Below, in pieces: positions 1 through 8,392 of a stretch of DNA of 64,000 bases. Both the position numbers and the translations under genes were made by a program. Source of the DNA: Chitinophaga deserti (GTDB lineage Bacteria; Bacteroidota; Bacteroidia; Chitinophagales; Chitinophagaceae); NCBI RefSeq assembly GCF_003149455.1, contig NZ_QFFK01000016.1, forward strand, positions 1 to 64,000, in the 5' to 3' direction. Position 1 is the first letter of the stretch. Each line of letters opens with the position of its first letter. Under the pieces are notes generated by a model. That model did no database searches, had not been told where the DNA came from, and saw nothing but the letters and a program-made list of their open reading frames with translations.

Positions 1-98
1 CGTGTGTGCCGCCGCATGGCGGGTGGTGGCGGGAAATGCTCCAACGTCCTTAGGTGGACAATCAACACAATCTTCTTTAATCTTTAAAATGTAAACAG

Positions 99-314
99 AT
101 GGATCTGTTATGGTTTATGAATCCCTCTTTGGGAGCGGATTACGGTACGTTTAATTGTTCGGTATGCGGGGATGCCTTCCATTACTCGCCTCGTCTGGTA
201 TGCCATTGCAATGGGTGCGCCATGCGGGAGCTGGTGGCGCTGGAGCGCTTGGAGGCAGATGCGGGACAGCGGGCGACGTATAAGCGGGCATATACGATGC
301 TGGAGGATCTGTAG
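99..314 (+). CDS. Small Cys-rich hypothetical protein
   Basis: A 71-residue protein that I do not recognise. It has a CxxC pair near residues 20-23 and a C-x-C-x-x-C cluster near residues 35-40, a spacing that could bind zinc. The second half is a charged, probably helical stretch. The ATG is the first in frame after a stop. No clear promoter or strong ribosome binding site is visible. It stands alone at the start of the accessory region, so it may be a remnant or a spurious frame. Confidence 0.35.
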   Translation: MDLLWFMNPSLGADYGTFNCSVCGDAFHYSPRLVCHCNGCAMRELVALERLEADAGQRATYKRAYTMLEDL

Positions 315-452
315 TCAGCGGCAGGGGATGGCGGGTGGTGGTGGGAATGTTTTTCTAAATAAATGTCCCTGTTCTTGGAATGAGGAGTGGAAGATTCGAT
401 TTTTGCCTCGACCCTGACGGGCATAAAAGGTGCCAGAACAAATGAGCATACT

Positions 453-647
453 ATGCCCAGTAGAAAACAATCTTCCCGGATCACCTACCGACGCCATAAA
501 ACCGGGGTAGAAATCAGCGGTGACAGTCAGGACGTGAAATCCCTGATAGAGCGGGACTTAAAGCAGTCGCATCTGCGCAAGTGCCTTTACGTGCTTTTGC
601 TGGCACCGTTTACCTGGTTACTTCGTTTATGTGGGTGGCAGCAGTAG
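453..647 (+). CDS. Small basic protein with C-terminal membrane segment
   Basis: A 64-residue hypothetical protein. The first 40 residues are basic and polar, and the last 20 form one hydrophobic segment (CLYVLLLAPFTWLLRLCGW). I chose the ATG at 453 because the 22 codons upstream in the same frame do not look like protein. No family is recognised. It could be a tail-anchored small protein or a chance frame. Confidence 0.35.
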   Translation: MPSRKQSSRITYRRHKTGVEISGDSQDVKSLIERDLKQSHLRKCLYVLLLAPFTWLLRLCGWQQ

Positions 648-709
648 TGCATGACCTGCCGCGAACGGCGGCGCTGGAATATCACCCGGCGGTGGGATGG
701 TCTTGGCGG

Positions 710-780
710 ATCATGGATAAAGCAGGTGGCCGGTTACCGGGTTCCAGGTACCTGATGTAGCCACCTGCTTTACCCATGAT
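710..780. repeat. Long inverted repeat, 21-bp arms
   Basis: The left arm 710-730 and the right arm 760-780 are reverse complements with one mismatch, around a 29-nt loop. The core arms read AAAGCAGGTGGC and GCCACCTGCTTT. No poly-T run follows, so it is not a classic terminator. It could be an RNA hairpin, a protein-binding palindrome or the end of a small mobile repeat. Confidence 0.6.
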
Positions 781-789
781 GATGTTGAA

Positions 790-829
790 TTTTTTCTTTC
801 AGTTGGAAATAGACATATGAAAGAAAAAA
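790..829. terminator. A/T-rich hairpin, possible bidirectional terminator
   Basis: Perfect 12-bp arms, TTTTTTCTTTCA at 790-801 and TGAAAGAAAAAA at 818-829, enclose 16 nt. The arms themselves supply T runs on either strand. It lies just upstream of the decayed RHS sequence. Confidence 0.4.
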
Positions 830-910
830 CTATCTTGGCGGAAGTTCTTTGAGAGAGACGGTGATATGGGATGCCGGGATGTGCTATAGGAAAAAAGTGT
901 GGCGGTCTGA

Positions 911-1831
911 AGCTATGGGTTTAACGGCAAGGAGAATGATAATGAGGTAAAGGGGGAAGGGGCGCAGCAGGATTATGGTTTCCGTATTTATGATCCGCGC
1001 TTAGGTCGCTTCTTATCAGTTGATCCACTTACGAAGAGATTTGTGTTCTATACTCCGTACCAGTTTGCCGGAAATAAACCTATTCTGGCGGTCGATTTAG
1101 ATGGTTTGGAAGATGAATGGTTTATGAAAGTATGGAATGCTGGACCAAATCAACTCACTGCATTTGGTCATAATTTCATAGAGGAGAAAATAAGTAATGT
1201 AGCGTTATTTACAACAGGTGTGATTATGCCAGTAATGAATCAGGCATATGTAATTTATAAGGAAGGGCCACATCCAGGTGGTGCATATGATCCAAATAAT
1301 AAAGTCGATTGGGCTGTACCTTACACTATTAAGCTTAATGGTTGGTCCATCGAGGCAGTCCCTCAGGGGCATTTGATGTATGGTGATATTTCTTTTGATG
1401 AAGGGAAACAGGTGATGGGGGCTGCATTTGAAGTATTTACTATTGGATCACCCAAACTCCCATTTTCATCAAAATTTGGTAGTAGTGTAGTTCAAAAGTC
1501 GGCAGATAAAGCAGTAGATTTTTTAGGTAAAGATGTTGTACTTCCAGAAGCTATAAGTGGGGCATTGGAATCTGTTCAACTATCACCGCCCAAGCCGGCA
1601 AACGATGGGGCCTCTGATAAATTAGGTGGTATTGTTTCTAATACATCTTCGGAGTCTCAGGTAGGCCCAGCACCCAATCAAGTAGTGCCAATGCGAGATT
1701 TAGGCAGCTTAAATTTATTCCCATGGATGAATAAGGATGCATCGAAACCAAGTAATCAATCTGAAACTACTGGACGCAGCCAAAGCCCACATCGAGCACA
1801 TGCCGAACGGCAGCGTGAAAGAACAAATTAA
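911..1831 (+). pseudogene. 5'-truncated RHS core with C-terminal toxin-like tip
   Basis: The frame opens right after an in-frame TGA at 908-910 and reads straight into the RHS repeat-associated core: FNGKEND, then DYGFRIYDPRLGRFLSVDPL, then TPYQFAGNKP and AVDLDGLE. These are the conserved features just before the variable tip of Bacteroidetes RHS polymorphic toxins. The thousands of upstream codons expected for a full RHS protein are absent, so this is an orphan tip; a GTG at 1043 is the only plausible internal start. The tip of about 240 residues matches no toxin fold I recognise. From about 1750 the frame becomes Ser/Arg-rich, while the next frame (about 1755-1845) looks like natural protein, which suggests a frameshift near the end. 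Small immunity-like genes follow. Confidence 0.7.
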
Positions 1832-1845
1832 AATACATTTTAACA

Positions 1846-2040
1846 ATGGAATCTATATTGAAATTATTTCTAGGGATGATGTTTGTGATATGTGCACCTG
1901 GTGCGTTTGTTATTTGGGTATTCACGAGGCCTAAAAAATCATTTAAGCAGGTTTATGACGAGGGTGGTGCATATACTCAGATAACAATAACCTGCCTGTT
2001 AATTGGATTAATTCTATTTTTAAGATCACTATTAAATTAA
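1846..2040 (+). CDS. Small two-helix membrane protein, candidate immunity protein
   Basis: A 64-residue protein with two membrane segments, at about residues 4-25 and 42-60, separated by a polar loop with KKSFKQVYDEGG. It starts 14 nt after the stop of the RHS fragment on the same strand, the usual place for an immunity gene to a polymorphic toxin. The role is inferred from position only. An alternative reading of the first 90 nt in another frame extends the RHS tip. Confidence 0.5.
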   Translation: MESILKLFLGMMFVICAPGAFVIWVFTRPKKSFKQVYDEGGAYTQITITCLLIGLILFLRSLLN

Positions 2041-2248
2041 GTTGGTGCTTTCTAAATACCTTTAAACTCTAGTTAACAAAGGTCGTGGACATGTGTTTTA
2101 CAGGCTTTTCCTTGGATAAGCGAGTTTATATCATAAAATTTAGATTTACTAGTGAAAACCGGATGATCCATCTTCAATACTGAAATGGTTAGTGATTCTT
2201 TGCAAATTGGTAGTTGCCCATAGTATGGAATAGCAAGTGGAACGAATT

Positions 2249-2995
2249 ATGTATGAACTTCAGAATGTAAAAGCTCAATTTGAGCATAAATCATATGCTG
2301 TAAGGAGTGATTTTATTGATGAGTATGATTTTAATGATGATCATCATCAGTATTATCGCGATTTTATTCTTAACAAGTCTCAGCACATTAAGGATCATAT
2401 TTACCTGTCTGATCTGATAGATCTTTCCGGATGGTTGAATATTTATGAAGTTGAGTTGCAGTTAAGATGGTTTCAGCTTTTGAATGAAAAAGTTCACTAT
2501 GTAATTAAACTTGCTGTACTGGATTACTTTAAGTACTGTGATAAAGATGTTGTTTTTGATGGCTATGGAGAGCAGCTCTGGATGTTACTTAAGAAACGAC
2601 AACTTCCAATTGTAAAGAATCAAATCCTATATAATTTACTGTTGCTGGATTCGATATATGCAGAAGCAGCAGTGGTTGATTTAATTGCATCACTTAACTC
2701 TACAAATGATTGGCGTAGTTTTTACAGGGTTCTAAGTAATCTTGAAGATGTGCCGGTAGATGAAAATACTAAAAGTAAGATTTGTAGGAGCATTTACGCT
2801 ATTTCGAAGCAGCGTGATCTGAGAGAAGGTACAATGGAGATGCTAAAAAAGATATGTAATTTTCGGATTAACTTTGAAAGAGGTCTGGATGGCTTCCTTC
2901 GAATGAATAAGCAGGAAGAAAGCTTATTTGAAGCAGAAGAGTGGGCCGAATTGGGAGGTGTTTATAGGATCTGGTCATTTCCCGGAACGGCTTAG
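2249..2995 (+). CDS. Hypothetical helical protein, candidate immunity gene
   Basis: A roughly 248-residue, Asp/Glu- and aromatic-rich protein with a predicted mostly helical pattern (repeated Leu-rich helices from about residue 85 to 215), resembling the HEAT/TPR-like immunity proteins found after polymorphic toxins. I do not recognise a named family. A GTG four codons upstream (2237) is an alternative start. Base composition is AT-rich like the RHS fragment and unlike the rest of the window. The last residues (FPGTA) look non-native, and other frames stay open to about 3092, so the 3' end may be frameshifted or recombined. Confidence 0.5.
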   Translation: MYELQNVKAQFEHKSYAVRSDFIDEYDFNDDHHQYYRDFILNKSQHIKDHIYLSDLIDLSGWLNIYEVELQLRWFQLLNEKVHYVIKLAVLDYFKYCDKDVVFDGYGEQLWMLLKKRQLPIVKNQILYNLLLLDSIYAEAAVVDLIASLNSTNDWRSFYRVLSNLEDVPVDENTKSKICRSIYAISKQRDLREGTMEMLKKICNFRINFERGLDGFLRMNKQEESLFEAEEWAELGGVYRIWSFPGTA

Positions 2996-3311
2996 CCGCA
3001 CCGTCATTCATAATTTCCGTGAAGGATAAACTGAATGTGTTATGTGATAATGCATCTACAATAAACCTGATAAAAGAATTCGCCAATAAGTAAGTATTGC
3101 TACTTGGACCCGTGAGGTAAACTGAAGATTGGGATTCACTGTTCGATGGGACATCCTTAGCGGTATTGTATATATCAGGGGCGTGACCGGAACACCTTTT
3201 ACTTATTTCAAACATCCCATAACCTATAGAAATTATGCATACAATAACAAACTCATAATCCAGGGTTATCAAACCAGATCATGTTCGAGTAATCCACCAA
3301 ACTTATGAATA
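2996..3311. other. Intergenic, likely decayed coding sequence
   Basis: This 316-bp gap has no intact gene. A start-less open stretch of about 31 codons on the + strand ends with TAA at 3090-3092 and looks like the tail of a helical protein, perhaps the displaced C-terminus of the gene before it. A 134-codon frame on the opposite strand overlaps the preceding gene and has no protein-like features. Confidence 0.4.
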
Positions 3312-3743
3312 ATGAAACACCTCTTATTGTTAAAGGCCCTATGCCTCGTTATACCCTTTGCTGCCAGCGCCCAGTCTAAGATCAGATCCGGGCCGGATAC
3401 GGTAGCTATCTCACAAACAGAATTCGTCATCCGCAATAATACCCGCGATGTGAAGGGCTTCCTGTTCAATACGGGGAACGGTAAAACTGCTTTCAGGGGT
3501 ACCGGTAAAGCCGTACAGTTTACGGCCGGTACACAGGGTGCGCCTGTTGCTGGTACTACGGTTTATACGAATGTTGTTTTTAAGAGCAGCCGTGTTAAAG
3601 CATGGCGCAACGGGTATTTACAACCCAATGCTGACCTGAATGGCATCCGCTTCAATCCCGCTCTTGGTGCCATCACTTTCCACCCTGCATTGGCGGCGAA
3701 CGACCGTATATACATCGAATCCATTTTTGCCACAGAAGATTAA
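3312..3743 (+). CDS. Secreted protein, paralogue of the next protein's N-domain
   Basis: 143 residues with a signal peptide (about 1-20, ending A-S-A-Q). The mature part aligns along its whole length with residues 20-135 of the SGNH protein encoded 9 bp downstream. Shared features are the starts DTV and VIRN, then the GYLFN/GFLFN and NAGNGKT/NTGNGKT segments, a W/M-RNG-LQ turn, and a closing F-x-PAL-A-ND-I-IE. The domain looks like an all-beta adhesion or carbohydrate-binding module, but I cannot name it. The 9-bp gap points to co-transcription. Likely periplasmic or surface-located. Confidence 0.75.
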   Translation: MKHLLLLKALCLVIPFAASAQSKIRSGPDTVAISQTEFVIRNNTRDVKGFLFNTGNGKTAFRGTGKAVQFTAGTQGAPVAGTTVYTNVVFKSSRVKAWRNGYLQPNADLNGIRFNPALGAITFHPALAANDRIYIESIFATED

Positions 3744-3752
3744 CCTATAGAC

Positions 3753-6650
3753 ATGAAGTTAATATCCCTTTTATCCCTCTTGTTATTGACCACTGCGGTA
3801 TCGGCGCAGAGCCTCCGTTTGGAGCAGGACACCGTGCGTGTCAATAATGCTGAACTCGTTATCCGCAACTCCACCAGCCAGGTACCCGGCTACCTGTTCA
3901 ATGCCGGTAACGGTAAAACCCAATTCCGCAAGCTGGGTAAATCTATTGAGTTCCGTGCCGGAGAAGCAGGCTACCCCGCTGCGGGCGATTCTGTTTACCA
4001 GTCGGCCTCCCTTGCCAATTACTATGTGCGCGTTATGCGCAACGGTCTCCTGCAGTACAGGCACGCAACCCAGGGAATTGGCTTTGTGGAGTCGGAAGGG
4101 AAGATCATCTTCCGGCCGGCACTTACAGCTAACGATCATATTCATATAGAAGCCATCGCAGGCATGGATCTCACTATTGAAGGCGGTGAGGGCCTCCCGG
4201 GAGAAACACCCACAGGCGGAGGTAACCCGTTGCGGTTATTGGCGGGCGCAGCGCATAATGTGAATAATACTTTCACTTTACGCTGGACTGTCAACGCCCA
4301 ATCACTCCACGTATCTCCGAAGATCGTGGGCATAGGTTCGTCTACCCTTGCGGGGTACGGCCTGAATGCGCCTAACCGCTTTGGTGATCTTATTGCCGCC
4401 TGGCTGGGAGTGCATACTTACGCCGCCGCATGGAGTAACTTCGCCGTATCGGGCAGCACCTCGCAAAATATGATGCGTGTGGCAGAAGGCGGTATCGAAG
4501 GACGGAACATTGAAACCGCCCTCGACATGAACCCCGATTTTATCTTTTTATCCCTTGCTTCCAATGATGCTTCCTTTGATGTGACTGTCGCACAAAGCAT
4601 GGCGAATTACCGCCGGCTGGATGAACTGGCCAAGGCCAGAGGCATCCCTATGTTCATTGAAACCACACAGCCCCGTACACAGCTGAGCGCCACGCAGCAG
4701 CAACTTCTCAAAAATCTGGCAGATAGCATCCGGAAAGCATGGCCCGACCGTTACGTGGAAGGTTTCACACCCTTCGCAGGACCAGGCGGAACTGCCGTTA
4801 TCCTTCCCCAGTATGACCTGGGCGATGGTGTGCATCTGAATGCTGCAGGGATAAAGATCCTCGCAGGAAACCTCTTCGAACGCTGGCTGGACTATTTCAC
4901 TTCCATCAGGGGAGTGAAGCGTTATCATATCGATTCTTCACTCAACGGTACCGCATGGGCGCCGTTTTACATCGAGGAAGACAATAACATCGTTAAACGC
5001 ACCTTCCCGCGGTACAATGCCAATCCGCAATACTACCGTGTACGTGCCGAGTTGAAAGACGGATCATTTACTCCTTATGCCACTCCCGCAGTGCTGGCTG
5101 CTGCACCTACGTATAATGGGCCCGATACCAGCAAGTTCACACACCGCTTACTCATTGACCTTGGTGGCGACGGCCTCACTACCCTCAACGGAAACGGGGT
5201 GAAAGACGGTAAACCTATGCCAACGCCCGACTCCCTCGGTAAATACTGGAACAACTGGTTCGGTATAGGCGGAGTGGCCGGGTTTGCAGACAGCTCCTAT
5301 CTCAACAACCTGGTTACTACCAAAAATGCCATCACTACCATGAGCGTTAAGCTCATCGGTTTGCCGCAGGGTACTTTCGGTGCTTCCCTCACCAAGTCCA
5401 TCAACTATAATGGTTTCACTAAAGGGATGGGCGAATATCCCTGGCAGGCCTTGTATGATAACGTGTTCTTCCATAATTCTATCAATCCCAACGGGGTTGT
5501 AATCCGCGTCAAAGGCCTGAACAGCGCCAGCAAATACCACATCAAGCTATGGGGGGCACGACTGGACCCCAACAGCTCTGGCGCAAGGTCGCTGGAAGTG
5601 AAGCTGGGGCATGAAAACTGGACCACGGCACAGTCATTCAACGCCTGGTATCCCAATAACAATGCGGAACCGGATGAAGCAAAAGCTATTTGGTTGTCTG
5701 GAATCACCGGCATGGATTCAGTGGATATTGTGCTGAGGGTGGCTGCTGGCAGTACCTTCGGGCACCTCAGCTTCCTCGATATCGGGGTAGAAGGCAGTGT
5801 GCCACTGAAGCCATCCATCATCATGCGGGATACCACCACCACGCTGAGCACCATGCAGCTGACGGCTACCGCCATCAACGGTGCAGTTATCAATACATAC
5901 ACATGGTCACAGGTGTCTGGTCCGTCTACTGCCACAATCAGCAACTCCGGCAGTGCTGTGGCCAATATCAGCGGACTGTCGGTAGGGTACTATGTATTCA
6001 GGGCATCCGGGGTACATGCTGGTGAAACGCTTTCCAAAGACGTAACCGTTACGGTAAGACCGCAGGATATCGGCCGGAAAGTAATGCGCGCCTACTTTAG
6101 TAAAACTGCCGCGGCACCCATCCCCGGGTGGTTCAACGTACCTGGCAACCCGCATCAGGTGAGTGTGGTAATGACTGATCCCGCTACTAACTGGACGATC
6201 GACAACGTAGCCGGTAACACTTCATTCTGGACGCCTTTCTCGGGCAACAGTGCCTTTGATGCCGATGGTACATCTACCGGTAACAATTCAGGTGTAATAC
6301 CAGATATAGCCCTCGCAGGTGCCTGGTATGTATATTACCGGAACTATGTACCCGGAGAAGACAACCTGTTGCTAAAAGGCCTTAATCCTGCCAAAACCTA
6401 TACGCTGCGCCTGTATGCTTCGCGTAACAGTGTAACGGTGGGAGGAGAGAAGCGGTATGGATGCTGGAGGATCAATGGTGGATCTGAGCTGTTGCAGAAT
6501 GCAATAGATAACACGGCGACAGGTACATCTGTTACCGGAGTATCGCCCAATGCACAGGGCACCATCCGGATTTCACTGAACGTACCGTCGTCCACAAATA
6601 CCTATGGAAACTTCTCCCTGCTCAATGCAATTATTGTAGAGGAAGAATAG
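3753..6650 (+). CDS. Secreted multidomain SGNH/GDSL hydrolase
   Basis: 965 residues. Order: signal peptide 1-19; beta domain 20-135 homologous to the preceding protein; SGNH hydrolase about 188-385; beta-rich modules to the end, including a PKD/REJ-like domain near 688-766 (TYTWSQVSGPSTATI) and a C-terminal carbohydrate-binding-like module. SGNH blocks are visible: nucleophile block GIGSSTLAGYG near residue 192, S-N-D in SLASNDAS near 268, and the catalytic D-x-x-H as DGVHLNAAG near 357. Members of this family deacetylate polysaccharides or hydrolyse esters at the cell surface; the substrate is not predictable here. No T9SS C-terminal sorting domain is obvious. Confidence 0.85.
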   Translation: MKLISLLSLLLLTTAVSAQSLRLEQDTVRVNNAELVIRNSTSQVPGYLFNAGNGKTQFRKLGKSIEFRAGEAGYPAAGDSVYQSASLANYYVRVMRNGLLQYRHATQGIGFVESEGKIIFRPALTANDHIHIEAIAGMDLTIEGGEGLPGETPTGGGNPLRLLAGAAHNVNNTFTLRWTVNAQSLHVSPKIVGIGSSTLAGYGLNAPNRFGDLIAAWLGVHTYAAAWSNFAVSGSTSQNMMRVAEGGIEGRNIETALDMNPDFIFLSLASNDASFDVTVAQSMANYRRLDELAKARGIPMFIETTQPRTQLSATQQQLLKNLADSIRKAWPDRYVEGFTPFAGPGGTAVILPQYDLGDGVHLNAAGIKILAGNLFERWLDYFTSIRGVKRYHIDSSLNGTAWAPFYIEEDNNIVKRTFPRYNANPQYYRVRAELKDGSFTPYATPAVLAAAPTYNGPDTSKFTHRLLIDLGGDGLTTLNGNGVKDGKPMPTPDSLGKYWNNWFGIGGVAGFADSSYLNNLVTTKNAITTMSVKLIGLPQGTFGASLTKSINYNGFTKGMGEYPWQALYDNVFFHNSINPNGVVIRVKGLNSASKYHIKLWGARLDPNSSGARSLEVKLGHENWTTAQSFNAWYPNNNAEPDEAKAIWLSGITGMDSVDIVLRVAAGSTFGHLSFLDIGVEGSVPLKPSIIMRDTTTTLSTMQLTATAINGAVINTYTWSQVSGPSTATISNSGSAVANISGLSVGYYVFRASGVHAGETLSKDVTVTVRPQDIGRKVMRAYFSKTAAAPIPGWFNVPGNPHQVSVVMTDPATNWTIDNVAGNTSFWTPFSGNSAFDADGTSTGNNSGVIPDIALAGAWYVYYRNYVPGEDNLLLKGLNPAKTYTLRLYASRNSVTVGGEKRYGCWRINGGSELLQNAIDNTATGTSVTGVSPNAQGTIRISLNVPSSTNTYGNFSLLNAIIVEEE

Positions 6651-7003
6651 TGTATAAATTTAATATGATACAGACATGCACGTTAGGTTCACCTGCGCGC
6701 ATGCCTGTTTATCACACGTTTCTGCCATTCTTGCCAAAAGCCTGTGATATTCTGTGTATAAATGCTTAAATTGCTATACCGCTGCCAAAATGCAGCAGGA
6801 AACCGAACACTACCAGTAACCTATACCATCATGCAGACAATAACCCGGTTGCAGTTTTATCCATGCTGCACGCTTTCAGAATCGATTCCCGTTTCATGCT
6901 TTATGTTTTACATACGCCCGCCGGTTGTTAACCAGTTAGCATAAGCAATGCTTATTCATATCGCTGGACAAATCAATTCTTTCAATTTCCTTATTATCAG
7001 ATC
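6651..7003. other. Intergenic, hairpin after the SGNH gene
   Basis: 353 bp without a convincing gene. A hairpin at about 6672-6708 (CAGACATGC with GCATGCCTG, one mismatch) followed by TTTATC may end transcription of the SGNH operon. The remainder has scattered A/T-rich tracts that could hold the promoter of the next gene, but no clear TAnnTTTG element. Confidence 0.35.
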
Positions 7004-7477
7004 ATGCGTACTTCCAAAAGAGGGCTCAGCACCTTCCTCTGGTTTATATTTTTAATGGCCTGCTATGCTTTCCTTGGTATCGGGAAAGATGCCAGCAACA
7101 ATGAACTCATCTATTTCCTGCATTATGTATTGATGGGCCTGATGTTCGTCATTTCTATTCCCATTCCTGACCTTATTCTGAGGAAGAAGCAGAAGCAGGC
7201 CGACTGTCCGGTTGTGCGGTGCAGGAGTGCTTACTGGCCGGAGAACTGGCTTTACCGTTGCTTTGTTGTGGTGGAAGACGGGGGTAGGAAAAGGATATTC
7301 AGCAAACTGGCGCTTTCCAAATGCCCCGAGCGCCAAACCGTATACTACTACAATACTTTCGACGGTCAGTATAAAGTGGTGGACAGTATCGCGCTGTTTA
7401 TGCGTATTGTGATGATTGTGTTGTTGTATTTGGTGTTGCAATATGGGTTGCCGATGTGGGGAGATAGGATTAATTAG
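7004..7477 (+). CDS. Membrane protein with three predicted helices
   Basis: 157 residues. Membrane segments lie at about 9-26, 38-57 and 131-150. Between the second and third is a soluble stretch with four cysteines (DCPVVRCR, YRCFV, LSKCPE). No family recognised. Alone on its strand with short AT-rich gaps either side. Probably an inner-membrane protein of unknown role. Confidence 0.6.
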   Translation: MRTSKRGLSTFLWFIFLMACYAFLGIGKDASNNELIYFLHYVLMGLMFVISIPIPDLILRKKQKQADCPVVRCRSAYWPENWLYRCFVVVEDGGRKRIFSKLALSKCPERQTVYYYNTFDGQYKVVDSIALFMRIVMIVLLYLVLQYGLPMWGDRIN

Positions 7478-7492
7478 TTGGCATGGATAATA

Positions 7493-7588
7493 ATGAGGAA
7501 GAAGTGGAAATATTTAATGAATTATATTCTTGTTAGTAAAAGGATTAGGGATTTGTCTATCCAGTTGCCAGATTTAATGGAAGCATAA
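7493..7588 (+). other. Short open frames, likely remnant
   Basis: A 31-codon frame (MRKKWKYLMNYIL onward) overlaps a 17-codon frame starting at 7484. Both look protein-like (acidic N-terminus in one, helical C-terminus in the other), which suggests a small frameshifted gene rather than two real ones. No function can be assigned. Confidence 0.2.
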
Positions 7589-7692
7589 ATAAGAGTTGAC
7601 TTTTACCTGTCTAATAACCAAACAAAACAGGGATAGTATCAATTGCTTATTCAACTAACGTAGCTCCAAATTCACATGGAACACCTTAAGCT

Positions 7693-7977
7693 ATGGATAA
7701 ATATCAAAATGTAATAAAATATATTAAGGCAACCCTGAATCAATGTAGGCCGTTTTTAATTCATGAAAAGACAATAGTGTATGTCGAGCATTATTTAAAA
7801 TATGGTGAATATGAGATGGCTTTTGAAATTTTGTTTCTTGGAATAATGGATTCTGGTAAAGTTCCTATGATCGATGTTAATAAAGGAATGGAAGTTGCTA
7901 AGCTACTAAGGTTAGATAAAGAAACTATATATGATGTGAATTTCTGGACTAATTTTAAGGTGTTTATGCAATTATAA
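7693..7977 (+). CDS. MafI-like immunity protein (orphan)
   Basis: 94 residues, all helical in appearance. The middle reads VEHYLKYGEYEMAFEIL, and further on come an acidic turn and a KLLRLDKE segment. This is the pattern of the MafI family of small immunity proteins (about 90 residues), which neutralise secreted MafB-type or RHS-linked nucleases in the cytoplasm. No toxin gene is adjacent, so it is an orphan immunity gene, or one kept as protection against kin. AT-rich like the other accessory genes here. The family call is from pattern memory, not a search. Confidence 0.55.
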   Translation: MDKYQNVIKYIKATLNQCRPFLIHEKTIVYVEHYLKYGEYEMAFEILFLGIMDSGKVPMIDVNKGMEVAKLLRLDKETIYDVNFWTNFKVFMQL

Positions 7978-7995
7978 AAACTAAAATGTAAACAC

Positions 7996-8291
7996 ATGAT
8001 AAAGAGCAATCAACTAACGGTTGCGGCCTTTTTGTATGATGGCGCAAAAGACTTGCTGGAAGAAAATAATAGTAAATTAGAACTGCCGACCAGCGATTTG
8101 TTTTTTGGATGCATCAGGGGTACCAGTTTGCCTTTTTTAATTTAGATGATGGAGATGATCCCAGGGTATACTATTATACTGAAGTGAAGGCTGATGATGG
8201 ATTTGTGTTAACTCATCAAAAACTTAGCGATTTCTATCTTGACCGAATAAGGGATTCAGGATTGGAAATTCCACAGATGTATGCGCAGTGA
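7996..8291 (+). pseudogene. SMI1/KNR4-like immunity protein, frameshifted
   Basis: The frame from the ATG at 7996 runs through LELPTSDLFF and then goes off into a short tail with a stop. From 8109 a second frame carries the typical SMI1/KNR4 C-terminal half: WMHQGYQFAFF, then DGDDPRVYYYTE, then a final amphipathic helix (LSDFYLDRIRD). The two join cleanly if the run of six T at 8101-8106 had seven. This is either a one-base deletion in a homopolymer or a sequencing error. SMI1/KNR4 proteins are common immunity proteins of polymorphic toxin systems. Even when joined, the product (about 98 residues) lacks the N-terminal half of the usual domain. Confidence 0.6.
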
Positions 8292-8392
8292 GGTTTGATC
8301 TCCATAAATCCCTAGAATTCCTTCGTCCTGTACCCAATATCGACTCAATAAGGAATAGAGCCTCCATTATTTATAATCAGGAAAAAGTCTAA

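Noticed and set aside
2868-3272. 134-codon leftward frame overlapping the 252-residue gene
   Set aside because: No protein-like features or ribosome site; overlaps a more plausible gene.
6762-6944. 60-codon frame after the SGNH gene
   Set aside because: No ribosome site or protein-like composition; A/T-rich intergenic sequence.
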